Shown piece by piece: positions 57,472 through 64,000 of a DNA stretch of 64,000 bases. Each line of letters begins with the position of its first letter. The stretch's first letter is position 1. The DNA is from Marthasterias glacialis (Eukaryota; Echinodermata; Asteroidea; Forcipulatida; Asteriidae): the NCBI GenBank assembly GCA_911728455.2, contig OU452240.1, forward strand, positions 6,853,352 through 6,917,351. The letters are read 5' to 3'. The translations under genes and the position numbers were made by a program. Below the pieces are notes generated by a model. That model was given only the letters and a program-made list of their open reading frames with translations, was not told the DNA's origin and searched no databases.

Positions 57472-58530
57472 TGGATTTTACAAAGCGCTAGTTTAGTTAA
57501 ACAGGACTAGTCTTATCTCGAGTGAGGATGAGTAACTTAACAAGTCCTAACTTAGACCCAGTAACTGGGGCGCTGTACTCCTTTTTTTGAGATTTTGACA
57601 TTATCTGTCGTACTAGCGCCCCAGTAAAGAATATGTAGTAACTGCGACGGTCAGGAGGATTTAAATCACCTCTGTTAAATAAAATGCCTTAGACTCAGCA
57701 GAATTGCTCAAAATTCGCCTACCGTATTCTCCAAGTGTTTATGGTGTAATAAAATGCATTTAATTGTACTCACAATCATTTTCTGTCCTCCAAATCGATG
57801 ATTTTTAGGGCCTCTGACAACCCTGCCGTTACAATCGCCATTTTGAATTTGATTACTAATGTTACGACTGTTTTCTGACTTGAAAAAAATCGTAATAACG
57901 CTGCGGGATCACGTGTTTGCTGATGCCTGGACTTGAATATTGTTTTGCACAGTCAACGCAGGATACCAGCTGTGTCAACGACCCCACAATGGCAACATTG
58001 TACAGCACGCGCTCGGCAATCATGACCAATGGAACTTTGTGGTGTTCGTTGACTGGTATCCTGCGTTGACTGCGCAAAAAAATATTCAAGTCCGGGCATC
58101 AGCGAACACGTGATCCCGCAGCGTTAATACGCCTTTTTTCAAGTTAGAAAACAGTCGTAACAATAGTAACCAAAATGGCGATTGTAACGGCAGGGTTGTC
58201 AGAGGCCCTAAAAATCATCGATTTGGAGGACACAAAATGATTGTGAGTACAATTAAATGCATTTTATTACACCATAAACACTTGGAGAAGACGGTAGGCG
58301 AATTTTGAGCAATTCTGTTGAGTCTAAGGCATTTTTTTTAACAGAGGTGATTTAAATCCTCCTGACCGTCGCAGTTACTACATATTCCTTACTGGGCCGC
58401 TAGTACGACAGATAATGTCAAAATCTCAAAAAAGGAGTACAGCGCCCCAGTTACTGGGTCTAGTCCTAACTATGACTTGTCATAAGTCAGGACTAGTCCT
58501 AAGTTAAGACTAGTTTTGTGAAATCCACCC
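57472..58530. mobile_element. MITE J interrupted by the 57555 foldback
   Basis: The outer parts read 'ttacaaagcgctag' and 'ttttgtgaaatccacc', with several 'actagtcctaac' inverted units between. Uninterrupted copies at 25549-25670, 30362-30487 and 45965-46090 show the expected continuous sequence. Confidence 0.8.
57555..58460. mobile_element. 906-base foldback element, TA target duplication
   Basis: Two arms of about 430 bases are inverted copies of each other, joined near 57990-58030; the termini are GACCCAGTAACTGGGGC and its complement. TA is present on each side (57553-57554 and 58461-58462), as in Tc1/mariner-type targets. It is inserted inside MITE J (57472-58530). A deleted relative lies at 52245-52560. 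Confidence 0.85.
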
Positions 58531-59204
58531 CAGCCCCATTACTTGGCCTTTTTGAGGTATGTTGCATGGCCATGGGTAGACACTTTTACTTGTTTTTTGC
58601 ACTGTTTTGTGTTTGGTTTGGGAATGGGTGTATACATTTAATGCAAACAGATTTGGAAAAGTTTCTGTATATGATATGAATCCGACTGCCACTTTCTAAG
58701 TAAGCTGGGATTTTTTAGTTTTTCTAACGGACGTTTGGGCTTTATTTCCCCTTTTTTTTAATAGGCCTATTTCTCTTTGAATGGTAGCGAAAAAAAAACA
58801 ATTATTGACCTTTAGTTTAAAAAAGAAAATTCAAGCAGATATTTCATCGCAAGGCCGGAACTTTCATGCATTCATGCTCAAAGGAATTAAAATGGCATTT
58901 AGCGAGTAGCGTTGGCAATCCCACCATAGATGTGAAAATTACTTATTTTTTATGATTTTAATATAGACACTTTGTAATCATTCAAAGTGCCTGTTACTCT
59001 CTGTATCCATTCTGTCAACCTTTCTGGGCAGGTAAAAGGATATAGTCTGACCTTAATTAAGGGAGATAAAGTAGCAGCCACAAACAGCATTGTTGCCTTC
59101 GTCTTATTATGTCACAAGTCTTCCTTGAGGATGTTCATTTGTAATTGCTTTGTTTGTTGTTGTTTGCATTCTTGTTTTTCTTTGTCTCCGCACCTTGATC
59201 TTGA

Positions 59205-59265
59205 GAGCCCAGCAGGGTAGATATGTGCGCACTATAAATCTTAATTATTATTATTATTAAACAGA
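59205..59265 (+). repeat. LINE/SINE 3' tail
   Basis: 'gcgcactataaatcttaatt' followed by ATT repeats, the same tail style as at 60420. Only the tail is recognisable. Confidence 0.5.
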
Positions 59266-59689
59266 TTTACCCAAACCAAGTGAGTGTCATTAGTCCACGG
59301 TAACCCAATAGCTAATGAAGGCACGATAAACAGGGCCATGTATCCTTTTTGGCCCTAGCACCATATACCATGTTGCAATCCAGTCTTTGACTTTGTGCCC
59401 GTTGTGGTGGTTTTTGACCTGCAACATTCCTGAACATGAAACTTACCGATTGAATGCTATTGTACTTGCAGATGACCTTACTGCTGGAATTTGTTGGAGA
59501 AAACAAATTTTGATGATAAAATTAAATGCATTGGCTAGCCCCATAAATGGTGCCAATATGCTGGACTACCTCCGCTCATTGGCCCTACACCCCTTTTTTA
59601 GCCCCCACAGTGTGACGTCAACTTTCAAATATCGCAATGCGATAACTTGTTTTGGTGGAGTTTTAGGGAAAATCTCAGGGCTAATGCTG

Positions 59690-59896
59690 ACACATTCAAA
59701 CATCGTTGGAGCCATGATGGTTGCTGTTGTGCAAGCGCACTATGAAGCACGGAATAGGACACCATGACCGCATAGTTACAGCACCCTGTAAAGCGCGTAC
59801 TCCTGAGTCCTATGGCCCGCTGCAGGTCATAAGCGCATAATTTCGCGGTTAGTCAGCGCTGTACAGCAACCATCATGGCTCCTACGATGTTTGAAT
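59690..59896. mobile_element. MITE upstream of nucleobindin exon 1
   Basis: 'acatcgttggagccatgatg' and 'catcatggctcctacgatgt' are inverted ends about 205 bases apart. It finishes about 70 bases before the exon 1 acceptor. Confidence 0.8.
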
Positions 59897-59965
59897 TTGA
59901 TTGTCAAATTTACTTTTAATGACATGTTTTTTGGTTCAAATCCCCCCCCCCAACCTCCTCTGCAG

Positions 59966-60106
59966 AATTAAGACACCTTTACAAAACGTGCAATGATGAA
60001 TCGTTGGAAGGACATTCTCCTCTTAACAACCCTGCTAGCTCTAAGCCAGGCAGCTCCTGTCCTTGACAAAGCTGTCAATGAACCTGAGGACGAGGGAGAA
60101 ATAGAG
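59966..60106 (+). CDS. NUCB: Nucleobindin, first coding exon with signal peptide
   Basis: The ATG at 59993-59995 is followed by a second in-frame ATG. The first 38 residues begin MMNRWKDILLLTTLLALSQA, a classic signal peptide with basic n-region and Leu-rich core, with likely cleavage near SQA-AP. An acidic stretch (NEPEDEGEIE) follows. A C-rich tract plus CTGCAG just upstream looks like an acceptor at 59965, so 59966-59992 is probably 5'UTR of an exon spliced to an upstream untranslated exon. The donor is GAG|GTGAGT, phase 0. Nucleobindins are secreted or Golgi calcium-binding proteins; NUCB2 is the nesfatin-1 precursor. The identity comes from exons 2 and 3. Confidence 0.85.
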
Positions 60107-60230
60107 GTGAGTACAGCTCAAAAGAACACACACCCAAAGCACATAATAGACTCACTAGACCTTGGCAAGTGGACTCTACTCGGAGTGCAACTTAAAAATT
60201 TACCGTACATTCAAACATTCAAACAGTAGT

Positions 60231-60450
60231 AGCTGGACCCTAATGGTAGAACTCGCTAACCATCAACATTCATACTTGCAACTCTGTTCGTCAATTCAAA
60301 CTTAAACTCAAGTCCTACCTATTTTCCTCTTAAAGTTCTTGCTCAATGCATTATTCCTCTCTGCAATTATTAATCGCAGCGCATTGTAACCATTAGAAAA
60401 ATGCGCTTTATAAATGCTTGTATTATTATTATTATTATTATTTTTATTTA
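60231..60450 (+). repeat. LINE 3' tail with ATT microsatellite
   Basis: Contains 'caattcaaacttaaactcaa' (reads QFKLKLKSYLF, the usual LINE polymerase end), then 'tgcgctttataaatgcttg' and an ATT repeat. It is a 5'-truncated insertion in nucleobindin intron 1. Confidence 0.65.
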
Positions 60451-60971
60451 TTAGTCATTCACAAACAAAAATAACAAAACAAAACAATACTTCCAGATGG
60501 GCTAGGAGCAACAAAAGCAAAGTAATTACTGTGATCCTTAGACCAGTTGCCCCACATCCGGTTGCAATAAATAACAAAAAGATTTGACATTAGTATGAAC
60601 ATCTAAATTTAGAGGTAAAAACATAAAAGGAGAGATGTGAAAACAAATCAGCATAAATAAATGAGAAATAGTTGTTCAAAAGTAAAAGTGCTGTGCAAAA
60701 AAACTTTTGAAAAATGGGGAATTAAACTTGAAGAAACATCATTTAAATATAATCAAGATACTGTACACTAACTTAAAATATAGATGGTAAAAAAAAGTAA
60801 TAATATTAATAAAAACAAATTTAAAAAAGGGAAATTAGTTGGGGCTAGGTGATTTACTATGACCTCTAGCATGTGGTTCCACTCGGTAATAGTGTGAATG
60901 AAAAACCAAGTGGATATACAGGATGGTCAGACAGTAGGAGGAATTTATGTGTTTTTATTTTGTTTTTTCAG

Positions 60972-61079
60972 AGTACTGGGCTAGAGTATGACAATTACCT
61001 CAGAATGGTGGTAAAGACGCTGGAAAATGATCCAGAGATGAAGAAAAAACTGGATGATTTAAGTCTGGATGACTTGAAG
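60972..61079 (+). CDS. NUCB: Nucleobindin coding exon 2
   Basis: 36 residues: STGLEYDNYLRMVVKTLEND then PEMKKKLDDLSLDDLK. TGL-YD-YL--V---LE-D is the conserved N-terminal nucleobindin motif, inside the region called nesfatin-1 in vertebrates. The acceptor is TTTTTTCAG and the donor AAG|GTAAGT. Phase 0 on both sides, in frame with exons 1 and 3. Confidence 0.93.
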
Positions 61080-61494
61080 GTAAGTACAATTAGCTTGTAG
61101 ACTTTTAGACTCTGAACATCATCTAAAAATAAATTAATAAGGAAAAAATAGCTATTTGAATTTATTCTCCAGAGTAGTTTTTTTTTTAGAATATTGTTGT
61201 CACAATGAATGGATGACGTAAACCAAGTAAAGACAGCAAACGTTGTCATAAAATGCACAGGGATATTTTTTGTTCTCTTTCAAGAAAGTATGGAATACAT
61301 TCACCGTGAATCGGCAAAACCTTGCCCGTAAGCCACAGCTGATGATGGGCCATGGTATGCTGGAATCTTGGACTTACCTCCCATATGCCGAATACAATGA
61401 TAAACAATGGTGGTAGCCTAGGGATCTCTTGTAACTCTTGTTTGTACAATGAAAGGACAGAGGTCTGGAATTTGGGTTTACAGACCTGGAAAAA

Positions 61495-61695
61495 GTATAC
61501 CATGCCCGATATGTGGCAGAGGGAGCCCCCCCCCCAATTGTTCCCATTCTCTAACACACTCTTCCCTTCTTGTACAAAAGCACCCCCCCCAAAATCTTCA
61601 AAAGAATTCCAGAGATTTCAAGAACACAATGAAGACACAATAGGAGGGGGGTACACCTTGCCACATATGGAGCACCAAATGGGTAAAAGGGAGAC
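61495..61695 (+). repeat. Repeat P
   Basis: 'ataccatgcccgatatgtgg' through 'tacaccttgccacatatgga', an inverted repeat. The same element at 35745-36605 is split by the LINE insertion. Confidence 0.6.
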
Positions 61696-61788
61696 TTCCA
61701 GCATGCATTCGGCTTTTTTCGTCATTGTATAGGGTAAAAGAAGTGTTGAGTGACTGCCTGTGCACGCTATTCAATGGATTGTCCTGCA

Positions 61789-61981
61789 GGGCCCAATTTC
61801 ACAGAGCTGCTTAAGCAGAAAATGTCACTTAACAATTTTCTGCTCAGCAGAAATGAGCAGGATACCAGTCAAAAATTGTACATGTAGCATGCTATTGTGG
61901 CTGGTAACCTTATTTTGGTAAGCATAATTTTGTTGTGCTTAGCTATCTTTTGTGCTTAAGCAGCTCTATGAAATTGGGCCC
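61789..61981. mobile_element. MITE family A, intact copy
   Basis: About 193 bases bounded by 'gggcccaatttcacagagct' and its near complement 'agctctatgaaattgggccc'. It is in nucleobindin intron 2 and has no coding capacity. Confidence 0.8.
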
Positions 61982-62195
61982 AGCCTTGTGAACATTAAGG
62001 GCATGTTGATATTTCGGGTGTACACAAAGGTGGGATTAGCCGACTTCATTCTTGATGGCATACACGTCTTCCAGCCTTAACTAAGAGTTGAGATGTTCTA
62101 GAATATTATTTGGTCTGATGAATAGGGTAGTAATCCAGTGGTTTAAAAGTGCCTTGGTTACAATATTCATACTATTGTTATGTGAGAGAACTTAA

Positions 62196-62553
62196 AGCTC
62201 CAGCTCAACATTGGTAAACTGACTGTAAATGCTTCCAGTCTTTGCACAAATCAAGATATTTGTGATAAAACCAACCTGTGAAAATGACAGCTATTTTCGT
62301 TGTTTCATTTGCGAGAAAACAGTAAAAAAGCACTCTTCATTTTTGTACGCATTCCAATAGGCAGAATTTTGTCTCACTGAGATGAAAACTAATTTTGGAT
62401 CTTACTACATTTTTTATTGAAAAACAATCACACTTCAGGCAGAAATGTTTCAAGGAAAGTTTTCTACCATCATTATCTTTATACCATGTAAGGTATACCA
62501 TATAAATCTTTGAACATTTATGCTTTTCTTCTTACCAATGTTGAGCTGGGGCT
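62196..62553. mobile_element. MITE family B, copy 5, in nucleobindin intron 2
   Basis: TTAA on both flanks (62192-62195 and 62554-62557), with terminal repeats matching the other copies. It lies 96 bases before nucleobindin exon 3. Confidence 0.86.
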
Positions 62554-62648
62554 TTAAGCCATACATGTACATAGTTCTGAAAGGTGGTAAGAGATCTTCT
62601 TATTTCTTGTTGAACGATTTGTCTTTGATCTTCGATCTTTGATTCCAG

Positions 62649-62772
62649 ACCGGTAAAATGTCAGAAATCATGGATGGTGTTTCAGACAAGATCAGAGCCA
62701 GACTAGATGATTTGAAACGCACAGAGATTCAAAGACTGAGACAGGTTGCCAGACAACGATTCCAACAAGCCA
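62649..62772 (+). CDS. NUCB: Nucleobindin coding exon 3
   Basis: TGKMSEIMDGVSDKIRARLD then DLKRTEIQRLRQVARQRFQQ. It matches the nucleobindin block G-LS--LD-V---VR-KLDELKR-EV-RLR, an amphipathic basic helix before the DNA-binding and EF-hand parts. The acceptor is TGATTCCAG and the donor GCCA|GTGAGT. It ends in phase 1. The EF hands and Leu-rich tail are right of the window, so only residues 1 to about 115 are seen. Confidence 0.94.
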
Positions 62773-62964
62773 GTGAGTATACAAACAAAGAGGATGTGTT
62801 TGTCCAATTCAAAACACCTGGTCAGATTTAGTCTTGGTGCAAGTATTGTTAGTGACACCATACACTGCGCAACAATTTCATTGATAGAGGGCGTTCACTA
62901 GAAACCTTGAACATTGTAGAAACTTGTAAAGCTGTCCGGAAAATACTGGCCTCGCATACCTTTG

Positions 62965-63150
62965 CAGGCCTCGATCTTAAGAAAAACGGGGGCAGGCCTT
63001 TGCTGGCCAAATCAGAGAAATTGTACAAGGGCATGCTGGTCAAGTTGGTAGTGACAGTGCAATTTTTCTGAAGGGCATGCTGGCCAACTCGACAGGGCAT
63101 GAGGCCAGTTGCCTCGGTGGTCTCGGTTAAGATCAAGGCCTGCCTTTGAC
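62965..63150. repeat. Repeat H, second copy
   Basis: 'ggcctttgctggccaaatca' through 'cggttaagatcaaggcctgc'. It is downstream of nucleobindin exon 3, in intron 3. Confidence 0.65.
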
Positions 63151-63664
63151 AAGCCTGTAACACAGCTTCATTTTGATTATAAATTTCAGCATGGAGAACA
63201 CATGATCAGTCTAGTACCTGAACAACTTATCAGCTGAAGGAAGCACTGAACATGCTCAAGCAGCCCCTTATATAGTAGTATTATCAGTGTGCTTGTGCGC
63301 TCGCGTATTTTCACTGTGACCTTTGTTGAATATGCAAGTAGAGGTCACAATCAGTATGTCGTGGAGATCAGACTAATTTAAATGGCCAAGACCTAGTTTT
63401 ACGTGTGGGTGATGGAATAATTCAAGTTTTCATAACCATGCCCGCTATCGTTTGATGGTTCGTGTATTCTATAGTGTGTGGATCGGGGGAATTGCGATGG
63501 TCAAGTGATAAGAAACAACGACTTTCACCAAGAAACTCAATCAGATTCTCTTTACTCCATTTAATCAAGTAGCAAGGGAGTACGCTGTTTGAAACATTCA
63601 GACCCAACGTTATCTAAACCTCAGCTCTCCTCGGAACCAACAATGACTGAGTGATTGATTAGTT

Positions 63665-63690
63665 AAAAAAAAAAAAAAAAAAAAAAAAAC
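63665..63690 (+). repeat. Poly-A run
   Basis: A 20-plus A tract in nucleobindin intron 3; no associated element was identified. Confidence 0.9.
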
Positions 63691-64000
63691 AACAACCAAT
63701 TACTCTAAATGTGCTTGCCCATTTTTTTCATCACTTGATTAAGACTTATTGTTCTTTCTGTATTGTTTGCTGTAATTATAACAATGTTTCCACTTTGTGT
63801 GTAACAGCTTCTTTCTGTTTTTATCAATGCAATTTGTTTGAAAATGTGTGAGTGTATCTGTGGCTATTGTTTTTGACAGTCCACTAGAAATAGACTTGCA
63901 ACATGCTTTTCATTCCGCAATTGCCATCATTGTCAAGTTCCCAATCTACTTTTGCAGTTATTAATACTGACTCTTAATATATAATCATGGGGCCAGACTA

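Noticed and set aside
59387-59767. 126-residue open frame upstream of nucleobindin
   Set aside because: No recognisable domain or signal, overlaps a MITE, and is not joined in phase to nucleobindin exon 1.

Overview
This is animal nuclear DNA, most likely from an echinoderm and perhaps a sea star. Two conserved metazoan genes are broken into short exons with GT-AG introns. Nearly everything else is a dense layer of short inverted-repeat (MITE-like) elements, tRNA-derived SINEs, LINE remnants and tandem arrays. The lineage call is an inference from gene structure and repeat style; the sequence does not prove a species.

Gene 1 (minus strand, 50223 down to 5330) encodes a class II phosphoinositide 3-kinase of the PIK3C2A/B type. 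I placed 29 coding exons by splice sites, and the reading phase agrees at every junction. They give 1751 codons in the order: long low-complexity N-terminus with a UIM-like helix and proline-rich motif, Ras-binding domain, PI3K C2, helical (PIK) domain, catalytic domain, PX domain, and the first residues of the C-terminal C2 domain. The remaining C2 exons were not found and should lie left of base 1. Gene 2 (plus strand, from about 59966 past 62772) is the 5' part of a nucleobindin (NUCB1/NUCB2 type) with a signal peptide; the EF-hand part lies right of the window. The two genes are divergent, with about 9.8 kb between their start codons.

Layout: 1-5.3 kb repeats; 5.3-9.7 kb C-terminal C2 start, PX and end of kinase; 9.7-12 kb element E with a nested TTAA element; 12-17.6 kb catalytic exons; 17.6-24.9 kb helical-domain exons with foldback elements; 25-35.7 kb C2 and Ras-binding exons; 37.5 kb linker exon; 37.7-48.6 kb a 10.9-kb first coding intron full of repeats; 48.6-50.2 kb first coding exon; 50.3-59.9 kb intergenic repeats; 60-62.8 kb nucleobindin exons 1-3.

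The most unusual feature is that at least three exons of the kinase gene have tandem partial copies beside them that carry one splice site plus the adjoining coding end (about 9.1-9.36 kb, 13.98-14.42 kb and 21.87-22.02 kb). A second is a pair of nearly identical foldback elements in opposite orientation that flank helical-domain exons 15-18, an arrangement that favours RNA pairing and exon circularisation. Several MITEs show clean TTAA or TA target duplications and sit nested in one another, which gives a relative insertion history.
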